From G963667855 sp963667855 (GTDB lineage: Bacteria; Planctomycetota; Phycisphaerae; UBA1845): DNA of 64,000 nt. The translations under genes were made by a program, and so were the position numbers. Shown piece after piece: positions 1 through 8,378 of the stretch. Numbering within the stretch: the first letter of the stretch is position 1; each line of letters starts with the position of its first letter. The DNA is taken from assembly GCA_963667855.2 (NCBI GenBank), contig CAXXKI010000030.1:56866-120865 (forward strand), given 5' to 3'. The notes below the pieces were generated by a model, which was not told where the DNA came from, did not search any database, and was given only the letters and a program-made list of their open reading frames with translations.

Positions 1-800
1 TGGTCATTAGGGTCGCCGCGTGCCATAGCCCCACCGGCAATACCGATGATTACTACGGTTTTATTGTCATCTCCAAGGATGTACGCTGGAGAACCGGAAG
101 CTCCCTGTGGTATCGGTTGTTTTGCCTTTATTAAAAGGAATTCCTCAAGTCTTGCATCGGGGCAAACGAGCGGTTTGTATACGCATCCCAAACGAAATTT
201 CCTTTGGTACCGTAGATCAGGATCGTAGAATTTGAGTTTCCTCCTATCCAGGACAGTTTGCAAGTAGGCGACAGCCACACTCCTATGCCTGGGAATATCA
301 CGCCTAAAATCGAATTTGACCGATTCAGGAACTTCGGGAAGCTCGCACTGAAACCGCCTTTCCGCGTTAACAAGTCTATTCAGCTCTTCGTCTGTTCTTT
401 CGGCTATAATGGGTATTTGCCTTAATTCGTCACGGGAGTAATCGCCGAGTTTAGACAGGCGAATGATGGCCCACCCGCTTGCGTCGGTTGGGCCATCAAC
501 TCGCTGGACTATGGAGTAAATCCAGAAGCAGTTGTCAACCAGAACCGGCCCTTTCGGGAGGTCAGGATTCGTTCCTGCCAGATCATGAAGTTGATGGGGA
601 CTTAGCAGCAACTCCCGATCTCCAATAACGGTGGCCGAACCAATTGGTACCCCTGTTTCAGCAGTGGGAAACAAGATAGGGACAACCGGAATCTCCGAAA
701 ACACGGAAGCAAGCTGCTCAAGCTCAAACTGTTTATCTACGCAGCCTGGAGAGATTAATAAAACGGTAATCGTTAATACCAAGATTCCGGTTAACTTCAT
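1..800 (-). CDS. Trypsin-fold serine protease-like lipoprotein (3' end outside window)
   Basis: The reading frame opens at the ATG complementary to 798-800, preceded by an AGGA ribosome site, and stays open to the window edge, so the C-terminus is missing. The first 20 residues form a signal peptide ending in a lipobox-like ISPGC, with Cys20 as the likely lipidated residue. A GSATVIG strand followed by LLLSPHQL puts a His (about 69) where S1-fold proteases carry their catalytic His. GASGSPAY supplies a candidate nucleophile at about Ser235. The strand that usually holds the catalytic Asp reads SGWAIIRL, with Gly-Trp instead of Asp. From these I infer an envelope lipoprotein with a trypsin-like fold whose activity is uncertain. 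The family assignment rests on motifs only. Confidence 0.7.
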   Translation of the reverse strand, partial: MKLTGILVLTITVLLISPGCVDKQFELEQLASVFSEIPVVPILFPTAETGVPIGSATVIGDRELLLSPHQLHDLAGTNPDLPKGPVLVDNCFWIYSIVQRVDGPTDASGWAIIRLSKLGDYSRDELRQIPIIAERTDEELNRLVNAERRFQCELPEVPESVKFDFRRDIPRHRSVAVAYLQTVLDRRKLKFYDPDLRYQRKFRLGCVYKPLVCPDARLEEFLLIKAKQPIPQGASGSPAYILGDDNKTVVIIGIAGGAMARGDPND

Positions 801-863
801 CTTATTTTCCTGTTTTCGGTTGATTCTTACAAAACTTACCGACTTCTCTAATGCGATATGGTT

Positions 864-2060
864 TTATCCAGTAGATCGGGACGGCGTTTTCAGCAATTCG
901 GTAATGGTGTTTTCTATTTCCCGTTGAGAATAGTCGCTGCCGGGATGTCCGTACCAGCGCAATACGCCGTCCGGCCCGATCACGAACATCTGCGGCAGGG
1001 CATTCTCGCCAACAGTGTCATAATAGAGCGGTATCTGCTTTTGCGGTACAACCGTCAGCTTCCATGGTAATCCCAGGCGAGCCAGTTTGTCGTCGGGTGT
1101 TGCCTCTATATTAAACCCCAGAGTCTTTAACGTATTAATAGCGGTTTCCCGCTCTCTTGTATCCTCGATTTTCACGCCGTTACGGGCAAGTGCATCCAGC
1201 ACGGCCCCTTTAAGGTCTGGCGTTTCCATCGATACGCCGAGCTTGTTCAATATACCAAGTACAGGATCCGACTGGCTGCGCATGCGGACCAGGCCATTGA
1301 AGGCACGCTTTCGGGCCAGAGTGTCGGTAGAGGCGTCAAAATTCACGCTCGCAAAAACAACATTTTCATCTTTCAGCTTGTCACTTAATCCCATCAGCCA
1401 GGGCATTTTTGACATGCACGGACTGCACCAGGTCGCCCACCAGTCCATTACCACAACTTTACCCTGCAATTGAGATAAATCGGTGATTTCGCCGTTGTCG
1501 CTTACCAGGCGGAACGGAAAAGACTTACCTATACGCGGGAATGTTAAAACCGTATCGAAACTATCCTTCAATCTTCCCGCGGCAGCTTGCGCCTTCCTTT
1601 GAGCCGCGTCTGATGACGGCCTCAATAATCCTATCCTGGCGATTTCTACCGAAGGTGCTTCAACCGTATTCCCATCAGCATTCCTTGCCGATGGGTAATA
1701 GATGTAATACGAACCATTGGGGTGCCACGAACCGCCTCCGCAGGACAAGCCGACCGGTTTGCCTGCGGAGTCGAGACCAATCGGCCTTATGTCGTCAATG
1801 CTTCCGTCCGGAGTTTTTGCCGTAATTGTCAGCAGGCCCACTCCGTCAAAGGAAATTGCTCCGTTTTCATCGATTCCTTTGGTTCCTTCGGTTTCGGATT
1901 CCATTGTCACCAGGATCAGCCGCTCAACCTGGACCGCATTCCCTTCATGTCCGGGAACGGGGCGAGGCGAAAGGAGAGTAACCCAATCCGAAGCCAGGAG
2001 AGCTGCCGGCGAAAAAAGGCATATGAAAACTGCTGGTATAATGCGAAGAAATCTCTGCAT
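864..2060 (-). CDS. TlpA/ResA-like secreted thioredoxin-fold protein
   Basis: A signal peptide (about residues 1-23, ending ALLAS) exports this 398-residue protein. Residues about 25-160 form an N-terminal domain I do not recognise. The second half is a TlpA/AhpC-TSA-type thioredoxin domain, with VVMDWWATWCSPC placing the redox pair at Cys212 and Cys215. An insertion of about 80 residues separates that motif from the cis-Pro-region strand (LPQMFVIGPDGVLRWYG). Such proteins usually reduce or exchange disulfides in the periplasm, for example in cytochrome c maturation, but no partner gene is adjacent. The start is supported by GGAG eight bases upstream. It is separated by a hairpin from the next minus-strand gene. 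Confidence 0.85.
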   Translation of the reverse strand: MQRFLRIIPAVFICLFSPAALLASDWVTLLSPRPVPGHEGNAVQVERLILVTMESETEGTKGIDENGAISFDGVGLLTITAKTPDGSIDDIRPIGLDSAGKPVGLSCGGGSWHPNGSYYIYYPSARNADGNTVEAPSVEIARIGLLRPSSDAAQRKAQAAAGRLKDSFDTVLTFPRIGKSFPFRLVSDNGEITDLSQLQGKVVVMDWWATWCSPCMSKMPWLMGLSDKLKDENVVFASVNFDASTDTLARKRAFNGLVRMRSQSDPVLGILNKLGVSMETPDLKGAVLDALARNGVKIEDTRERETAINTLKTLGFNIEATPDDKLARLGLPWKLTVVPQKQIPLYYDTVGENALPQMFVIGPDGVLRWYGHPGSDYSQREIENTITELLKTPSRSTG

Positions 2061-2149
2061 AGGTAATCTCCGAATGTTAAGAGCATTGTTAACCTAAAAC
2101 GGTAAGCGTTGCTTTAACCATTTCCCTTATCGGACTTCACTTACTTGCT

Positions 2150-2190
2150 AGCTTCCTCGCGATAGTTGACGGTACTAACGCGAGGAAGCT
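2150..2190 (-). terminator. Hairpin between two minus-strand genes
   Basis: A perfect 12-bp inverted repeat (2150-2161 with 2179-2190) encloses a 17-base loop, 26 bases past the stop of the gene ending at 2216. There is no T-tract on either strand, so this is a possible factor-dependent terminator or RNA-stabilising stem rather than a classical intrinsic terminator. Confidence 0.4.
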
Positions 2191-2215
2191 TTAAAGAAGC
2201 AGACTGTTGAAATGG

Positions 2216-3004
2216 TTAGCTTTCTTCAATCTCAGCTATTACTAGTAATACTTCAGACACTTTATCAATGGTACATTTCCCGGACGAAGTTGTTTTTGTG
2301 CATACGCATACGGGCGTCTTACCTTTTGGACAACATGCACTTGCTGGACCAAGCGGACCGGTACAAGAACATGATCCACCAGGACAATTCGCTATTCCTG
2401 CCGGTTCGATTAAGCTTCCCCACATAGCTTCTGCCGTGAATTCGCCGAATTGCGGACGGACTTCAATATCCGAAGTATGTGATATGTCTTGATCATCGCT
2501 TTCGCCGGTTTGCTGAAAATCTTCAATAAGGGCAGTGTCGATTTTTAATGATGACCTCAAACCCACCCACGCGGTGATACTCGTCGTTATTTCATCATTA
2601 TCAACCGCCAAGATTAAATCGCCGGCTTCACTTATATACGCTGTTAGCTCACCGGAAAGATCAAACTCGCCTGGAGTATCCAAACCAAATGATACTGCGT
2701 CGTATAGTCCACAGTCATCCGTATCCGGGCCAAAGATGACCATTATTATGTCGTTACTTGCTATCACTTGCCCCGGTCCTACGTATGGCATGTCGACAGG
2801 AAACATTGCTTTCTTCTCTGCCACCATAGCCTCGAAAACAACAGAACCAAGATCGACATAACCGTTGTCACCCACTTGGACTACTCCGACACCATCTGTG
2901 ATGTTTGCGGTGACGTTGTCCGCTTGACTTACTTGGCCCAGAGCCGTACTGAAAGAAAATGCAAATACTCCGATAGTCATTATAGCAATCATTCTTCGTA
3001 ACAT
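2216..3004 (-). CDS. Secreted hypothetical protein with Cys-rich C-terminus
   Basis: I do not recognise the family. The 262-residue product begins with a clear signal peptide (about residues 1-23, ending TALGQ), and AGGA lies seven bases before the start. The body is acidic and rich in beta-prone segments, without an obvious catalytic motif. Within about 35 residues near the C-terminus there are eight Cys residues (patterns such as CSC, CC and CVC). This suggests a disulfide-bonded knot or a metal site outside the cytoplasm. It is monocistronic as far as the sequence shows, with a hairpin downstream. Confidence 0.7.
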   Translation of the reverse strand: MLRRMIAIMTIGVFAFSFSTALGQVSQADNVTANITDGVGVVQVGDNGYVDLGSVVFEAMVAEKKAMFPVDMPYVGPGQVIASNDIIMVIFGPDTDDCGLYDAVSFGLDTPGEFDLSGELTAYISEAGDLILAVDNDEITTSITAWVGLRSSLKIDTALIEDFQQTGESDDQDISHTSDIEVRPQFGEFTAEAMWGSLIEPAGIANCPGGSCSCTGPLGPASACCPKGKTPVCVCTKTTSSGKCTIDKVSEVLLVIAEIEES

Positions 3005-3234
3005 GGTATAATCCTTTCAAGAAATTTAGCGTTATTGTTTGGGGCGCATCCGTTTCGCCTGAGTTCGCCTTGGGCGAAGCGTGGTGCGCTCTTAGCTTAT
3101 TTACTCCCTCTCTTATTCCAGGTTATTGATTTTCCCTCTTATCCCGAGTTACGGGGCATCAGTCCCGATGACGAGGTTCCCCAGAATACGGGCGTACCTC
3201 TCCCGTGCCGCTGGGGGGGGCGGTTAGGAGATGG

Positions 3235-3309
3235 GCTTACTGCGGGGACTGGGCAAACCAGATCCGCAGTAAGCCGGGACATGGAAACGTGTATTGCAGT
3301 TACGCAATA
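3235..3309 (+). ncRNA. Candidate structured RNA: three consecutive hairpins
   Basis: An 11-bp perfect stem (3235-3245 with 3264-3274) encloses a second small stem in its loop (CTGG/CCAG). It is followed by a 5-bp stem closed by a GAAA tetraloop (3279-3292) and another stem (TATTGC/GCAATA, 3292-3309). Further stems lie just downstream (3434-3440 with 3456-3462; 3507-3511 with 3520-3524 nested inside GGAGG/CCTCC). The strand is a guess from the GNRA loop. No known RNA class could be assigned by eye. Confidence 0.3.
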
Positions 3310-3756
3310 AACGGAGGTCCACGGGATGTGGGAATACCTAATGTTCCCGACGGGGATACCCGGAGCGTAGAGAGTATCTGTGCCATATTCTGTCCCCGAT
3401 CAGTGGTAATATCATTCAAACCGTATAGGCCGCAGACCTGCAGCAGAGTTGTCTACAGGTCTTGTATTGCCGCGCGACGGGTTAGCGAAGATTGTCAAGG
3501 AGGGCAGCGCCCGCAAGCAGGCGCAGACCATCCTCCCCGACCTCGTGTACTCTGTTTCACGCGGCTTCAATAAAAAACGTGACTGCGAATCAAAGAACTG
3601 AAAAATCTCGCATCAATGGCCTAAGAGCATTTCGTGTACCATTACGCGATTTCCGCGAAGAAACCGGAAACGCTTTTCCGGGTATCTTGAGTAAGTGAGT
3701 ATGGGGTAAACAGTTACGGTCAGAGAAATAGCTGAAAAATCTTTTACGTTTGCTCG

Positions 3757-3963
3757 TTGGACACCTACTCCATCAGGTCAGGTGTCCAAAACGGCCCGTT
3801 TTTGGACACTTCGTGGACAGCTGTAAGCTCGTTGTTTGCAAGCAGTTATGGCAAAGACCTTGTTCAGCGAAAATCGCGGTGTTGCCGGGAATTCAGATAA
3901 CGTCTTGCTGTTGAACGAGTTATAGCTTTTCAGGAGGTGTCCATCAGGTGTCCAAAAAACGAT
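3757..3963. repeat. Cluster of GGTGTCC direct and inverted repeats
   Basis: TTGGACACCT (3757-3766) is the exact inverse of AGGTGTCCAA (3780-3789). The second copy then pairs again with TTTTGGACAC further on, through AAAACGG/CCGTTTT. Two more direct copies of AGGTGTCCA occur at about 3942-3962. The arrangement resembles a recombination site or the end of a mobile element, but no recombinase is adjacent. Confidence 0.5.
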
Positions 3964-4414
3964 AGGGTGGTCACCCCAGGGAAAGGCCCCTAATTTAATA
4001 GATCCGCTGGTATCGTTAGCTCGCTTGCTGCGTGATCGCCAGGTGACGTAAAATATCGATGCGACAGAGGAAATCCTAAGAGAATCGGCTTTCGGTCCGT
4101 CGTGGCTTGGACCTTGTTAAGCTGTTTTCATCTGCCTTCAATTCGATATTTATTCCGCCATAGCGGATGAGCGGGGGTTGTAACGACGTTTGAAGGATAC
4201 AACGGAAATCGCGCCGAACCTCCTATTGAGATGTGCGATGAGCGGGTGCATCTCGTCCGGACACTGACGCTTTTCCGAAATCAAGCACAGGTATTTGAAT
4301 TCTCACTGGAATAATTGCTTGAATTTCGAGAGAACGGCCGCTATCGTAATATTGTCGCCCAGAGCCTTTCAGTTGGCCTTTGACAACTCAGGTTTGCCGG
4401 TAGGGAAAAGGACA

Positions 4415-5962
4415 ATGGAAACGAAAACAACCCGCTGGGTTGCCCTGGTGGTTATGTGTCTTGCCGTAGTGGTTTTTGCATACCCTCTTCAGGCTGAAGA
4501 ATCGCCCGCTGACGCGACTACTCCTATTGCCATCCCTGGAGTTAAAAACGTCTTTCTCGATCCTCCCGACGATTATGTAATGCGTCGTTGCGATGCCGAC
4601 CCAACAGTCCATTCCATATCGACCAACGGACCAGAATTCATATACGCCACCATCGGAAGATGGGATCCAGTGGACGCTTACGCCGACAGGTATTACGGTA
4701 ACTATAATACCAACGGCGGTTATGCCCGAATTGATATGGTTTTCGATGGTTTGGTTAATCCACCGGGAACGGTGTTGGGTTCTTATATGCCTGCGAAATA
4801 CGGGCCCAACCCCTTGTTTGCGTGGATGGAACTGGATATGGATGTTAACGCCAATACCGGCGGCGACACCGACTACGAGTTTCTGGGATATCATTCGAAC
4901 GTAGCGCGTTTTGGCGGAATTCCCAAAGGAGAGCGATTCGTCAATCGTATTGGTATTGACGGCTATGAATGGAACGGTGTTTTTGGAAGCTTACCTGCGA
5001 CTTATCGTGACGGTGCAGATCTTTCCTACCGGTTTCAGGGGGATTGGATTGAAGAAGTTAACGATATAGGCAGTAACGGAGATAAAGATCAAACTTTTGA
5101 ACCGGGAGAAACCTGGATAATCGAAACAACAATGCGCAATGCGTACGGCTACGATCGAATTACTTATAGTTCTGGTTACGGCCACCTTATTCAAATTCGA
5201 TTTCACCATTCAATCGTGGAAGACCGGACAACAATCTGTATGGTTCTTCCCTTGACGAACTACGATTATGCTATTCTCAACAATGAAATGCCTGTTCAGA
5301 GTAACGATTTCTCCAGTTTAAACGCTAGCTCTGCTTACGAATACCTCGGGATTTTATATGAAAGTGCATTTGATCCTTTTCCGGAAGCGATTAGTCATCC
5401 CCACTGGCCGCTACTGGCAGAATGGGGAGTTCAAGACCCCCTCACTTACATAGATCCTTCCTTATGGAGGTTCACCATATATTGTTCATCTACTACGCAC
5501 CAAGAGCCTAGCGGAGGAACTCCGTGGGTATTGTCAGACGTGTGGCCTAATCCCGTAATCGGAGACTTCAACGGCGACGGGCTGGTGAGTGAGTCCGACC
5601 GGCAGATGATGGTCGATTACATCGCGTATTGGGATGGAAACGGCCAGAGAGATGCTGATGGAACAGTTAATTCCATCATTGATATTGTAGATTTCCCCTA
5701 CAGATACAGCGTCTACGACACCGACTATGATGGATTCGTTTCCACGGCGGGGTTTGCCCATCAGTCGCCGGGCGATTACGACAACGACGGCGACGTAGAC
5801 TTAGCCGACTATCGCATGTTTCAGCTCTGCTTTTCTCCAACCCAGTTGGACGCAGGGCTTTTGGATAACGTCGGATGCCTGGATGCTTTCGACGACGATG
5901 ATGATCTGGATATCGATCTGGCCGACCTGGAAGATTTCACGGCTGTCCTGATGGGGCCGTAA
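4415..5962 (+). CDS. Secreted protein with dockerin/EF-hand-like C-terminal repeats
   Basis: I chose the ATG at 4415, not the upstream in-frame ATG at 4295. It follows an AGGGAAAAGG ribosome site and starts directly with a signal peptide (METKTTRWVALVVMC... ending LQAEE). The roughly 380-residue body is an aromatic, Asp-rich secreted domain of unknown fold. The last 130 residues carry calcium-loop repeats typical of dockerin type I/EF-hand modules: GDFNGDGLVSESD, GDYDNDGDVDLADY and a final DDDDDLDIDLADLEDF. Such C-termini are common on planctomycete surface proteins and may mediate calcium-dependent attachment. The substrate is unknown. A prepilin-like gene follows after 83 bases. Confidence 0.75.
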   Translation: METKTTRWVALVVMCLAVVVFAYPLQAEESPADATTPIAIPGVKNVFLDPPDDYVMRRCDADPTVHSISTNGPEFIYATIGRWDPVDAYADRYYGNYNTNGGYARIDMVFDGLVNPPGTVLGSYMPAKYGPNPLFAWMELDMDVNANTGGDTDYEFLGYHSNVARFGGIPKGERFVNRIGIDGYEWNGVFGSLPATYRDGADLSYRFQGDWIEEVNDIGSNGDKDQTFEPGETWIIETTMRNAYGYDRITYSSGYGHLIQIRFHHSIVEDRTTICMVLPLTNYDYAILNNEMPVQSNDFSSLNASSAYEYLGILYESAFDPFPEAISHPHWPLLAEWGVQDPLTYIDPSLWRFTIYCSSTTHQEPSGGTPWVLSDVWPNPVIGDFNGDGLVSESDRQMMVDYIAYWDGNGQRDADGTVNSIIDIVDFPYRYSVYDTDYDGFVSTAGFAHQSPGDYDNDGDVDLADYRMFQLCFSPTQLDAGLLDNVGCLDAFDDDDDLDIDLADLEDFTAVLMGP

Positions 5963-6045
5963 AACCGTGTTATTGAGTGTTTGATCGATACCTGATTGCA
6001 TCTCTTTTAACTGGAAGAAGGCCGGAAATCCTATGGAGGGGCAAA

Positions 6046-6879
6046 ATGCCTGCAATTGCCAAGGCAATTACTGTCAATAAACGCCGAAGCGGTAGAAGGA
6101 AAGTCAACTCAACCGCTTTCAGCTTAGTGGAGTTGCTGGCGGCTCTATTCATAATAGCAATGTTGCTGGTGTTTGCGGTTCCCTCCCTGGTAAGAGCACG
6201 GCAGAAGATGGATACTGTTCTATGCGCCAACCAGGGGCGGGCAATAGCCACCGACTTCCAGATTTTCGCTGATGAATACGCACGCGGCTGGCGGGGGGAC
6301 AGCGAAGAGTTGGGTAACCGCTTCGATGCCCTCGATTTCCTTGAAAAACAGTATTATGTAGGCGAGTTTGCCAAAAACGAAAACGAGGAATTCGAGGAGT
6401 ATGAGCGGGGAACCATGCAATTGATCTGCCCTTCGGTAAAACAGGGCTTAGGGCGTCTCCCTAATAGGCAAAAACCGTATAAACCAGCGGTCCATCCCCG
6501 GGGAAAGGTAAGTTACGCCATGAATCGACGATTATTCATGGCCCCGGTTACCAGGCCAAGCGGCGCCATATGGGAGAGACCGGTAGCTCTCAGCGAACGC
6601 GTGCTTACCGACCCTTACGTCCCATTGATGTTCGACGTTGACGCCCAGGCTGCCATGGACAGCGTTGGACATATGGAATTCACATATCTGCCTTTCTTCA
6701 GCGCTCCGTATCTGCCGGGCGATGAGTACTGGTTCCCAGCCAAAAGGCATCAAGGTAAAATCAACATCGTTTTCATCGGCGGACACGTGGTTACCACCAA
6801 GGATCCCTTGAAAGGCCGAGAAGAAAGCTGGAAATGGCATCCGCCTGTTGAACCGCAGATGGAAACCGGTATGCGGTAG
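6046..6879 (+). CDS. Type II secretion/pseudopilin-like protein with N-terminal methylation motif
   Basis: The start at 6046 is supported by GGAGGGG six bases upstream, and the longer frame from 5977 lacks a comparable site. Residues about 19-50 form a class III signal: basic leader, then TA|FSLVELLAALFIIAMLL, with Glu at +5 of the mature protein. The residue before the cut is Ala where Gly is usual. The C-terminus has RHQGKINIVFIGGHV, matching the H-X9-DG signature of planctomycete prepilin-like proteins except that Asp is replaced by Gly. It is probably membrane-anchored by its N-terminal helix and exposed outside. The histidine kinase gene begins nine bases downstream, so the two are likely co-transcribed. 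Confidence 0.8.
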   Translation: MPAIAKAITVNKRRSGRRKVNSTAFSLVELLAALFIIAMLLVFAVPSLVRARQKMDTVLCANQGRAIATDFQIFADEYARGWRGDSEELGNRFDALDFLEKQYYVGEFAKNENEEFEEYERGTMQLICPSVKQGLGRLPNRQKPYKPAVHPRGKVSYAMNRRLFMAPVTRPSGAIWERPVALSERVLTDPYVPLMFDVDAQAAMDSVGHMEFTYLPFFSAPYLPGDEYWFPAKRHQGKINIVFIGGHVVTTKDPLKGREESWKWHPPVEPQMETGMR

Positions 6880-6888
6880 AGGTAATAA

Positions 6889-8361
6889 ATGAGCCTCCGA
6901 TTTAAACTCATGCTGCTCTTAATTGCTTTTTGCCTGTCTATCGTGGTTAGCGCGGTAACCGCGAGTCGTTGTATTGAATACTATGCGAACATTGCCGCGA
7001 ATGACGGACAAGCCTTCTTGCCCGATATTCGGCGCATAAGAGGGCTTTGCGATGTGCTGGATGATCTGGCAGACGACATGAAGACTTCGGTCGCTCTGAA
7101 CAAGCCCGCAAACAATCTTGATTTCGACAATCTTTTCCATGCTTTGCGAAAAGGTCTGAGTGATCTTTCCCCCGCAAATGATCCAAACGGCGGCAATAAT
7201 ACCGAAGAAATCATGGCTCTCGGTCGAGAGTTGAAAAGATTGGGGAATTTGTATCACGAAAAACACGATATAGGCAAAACCGCTGAGGCATTGACAATAC
7301 TCAATTCAATGATCGATAATCAGGTTATCCCTTTACGAGATTTGCTTTCCCAATTAAACCATCAGGCCACTCTGTTAGCTGCCTGCTCAAGCGTGCAGAC
7401 GCAAAATGCTCATGTCATAGTCACCGGTATATGGGCGGCCAATGCGGTTTTTGCCCTGTTGTTTGTCGTTTTCTGTGTTTACCTGACAAGGCGGTGGGTA
7501 ATGAATCCGGTTGCAGCCTTGCGGATCGCAACTAAGCACCACACTGCCGGACAACTACAATATCGTATTCCTGTTCGCTCGAAAGACGAATTGGGTATGC
7601 TCATGCGCGAAGTAAACCAGATGGCTGATTCGTTGGTAGAAAACCAACGTAGAATGGTTGAGCAGGAGCGGAAAGCCGCAGTCGGGGAATTAGCCAGGTT
7701 TATCGTTCATAATATACGCAACACGCTTGCTTCCATCCGAACCACCATGGAATACTGGCGGGAGAAGAGTGGCTCGAATACTCCGATGTCGGTAAATACA
7801 AAACAGGCCATGGGCGAAGGGCTGAAAAAAGCTATAGAGGCGACAGAATCGCTGGATAATTGGGTTACTAAACTGCTTTTAGAGAACGGTGTTCCTGATC
7901 TGGAGAAGAAGTCTGTCTTTTTGCGGGATCTTGCGGATGATGTCGCTGGAATGACCAGATGTTTGGCTGAAAACCGAAAAGTCACCGTCCGAATAGATGA
8001 ATCGATTAATGGGCAGGTTATCAAAGTTGATTCTGTTCGCATGCAACAGGCTTTAGCGGCAATAGTGGATAATGCGGTTGAGGCGTCTCCCAGGGATACC
8101 GGCGCAACCGTATGTATCTTCGCCTCTTCGAGTGACGAAACTGCTGATTATATAGACATTTGCGTTAGGGATAACGGTGCTGGTATACCGGAGAGTATTA
8201 GTAAACGAATCGGTTTACCTTATTTTTCCACAAAAGACACCGGAACGGGATTAGGAGTTTATCTGGCAAGACAAACGGTGGAAGCCCATGGTGGCACTCT
8301 CGGTTTCGCTCCCAATCCCGAAGGCGGTACAACTTTCAATTTCCGTATACCCAATGCCTGA
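6889..8361 (+). CDS. Membrane sensor histidine kinase, NtrB-like
   Basis: This 490-residue kinase has a first membrane helix (about 5-25), a 150-residue extracytoplasmic helical sensor domain, and a second helix (about 176-199). A HAMP linker follows (about 200-250), then a dimerisation/phosphoacceptor helix with His274 (FIVHNIRNTLAS). The ATPase domain shows an N box (Asn395 in IVDNAVEAS), a G1 box (DNGAG, 428-432) and a G2 box (GTGLG). It lies between the prepilin-like gene and an NtrC-type regulator that starts 17 bases downstream. The regulator is therefore its probable phosphorylation partner. The signal is unknown. Confidence 0.9.
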   Translation: MSLRFKLMLLLIAFCLSIVVSAVTASRCIEYYANIAANDGQAFLPDIRRIRGLCDVLDDLADDMKTSVALNKPANNLDFDNLFHALRKGLSDLSPANDPNGGNNTEEIMALGRELKRLGNLYHEKHDIGKTAEALTILNSMIDNQVIPLRDLLSQLNHQATLLAACSSVQTQNAHVIVTGIWAANAVFALLFVVFCVYLTRRWVMNPVAALRIATKHHTAGQLQYRIPVRSKDELGMLMREVNQMADSLVENQRRMVEQERKAAVGELARFIVHNIRNTLASIRTTMEYWREKSGSNTPMSVNTKQAMGEGLKKAIEATESLDNWVTKLLLENGVPDLEKKSVFLRDLADDVAGMTRCLAENRKVTVRIDESINGQVIKVDSVRMQQALAAIVDNAVEASPRDTGATVCIFASSSDETADYIDICVRDNGAGIPESISKRIGLPYFSTKDTGTGLGVYLARQTVEAHGGTLGFAPNPEGGTTFNFRIPNA

Positions 8362-8378
8362 CCAGGAAACAATGAATA

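Larger units (their letters stand above)
3005..4414. other. 1.4-kb spacer without a convincing gene
   Basis: The short open frames here lack ribosome sites, domains or signal peptides. The stretch holds a hairpin-rich segment (about 3230-3540) and a cluster of GGTGTCC-type direct and inverted repeats (about 3757-3963). The rest shows nothing I can interpret. It is long for this gene-dense window and may hold a noncoding RNA or the remains of a mobile element. Confidence 0.6.

Noticed and set aside
3249..3275. GGGCAAACC motif resembling a c-di-GMP (GEMM-I) riboswitch
   Set aside because: The following hairpin with GNRA loop and the GGGACGCAAAGCC segment expected in order are absent. The motif lies in the loop of an 11-bp stem, a different architecture.
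3205..3698. Open frames of 122 and 68 residues in the 3.0-4.4 kb spacer
   Set aside because: They have no ribosome site, no domain or signal and an odd composition, and they cross stable hairpins. They are better read as noncoding.
4295..4414. Upstream in-frame ATG extending the dockerin-type protein by 40 residues
   Set aside because: It would bury the signal peptide inside the protein. The ATG at 4415 has a proper ribosome site and begins the signal directly.
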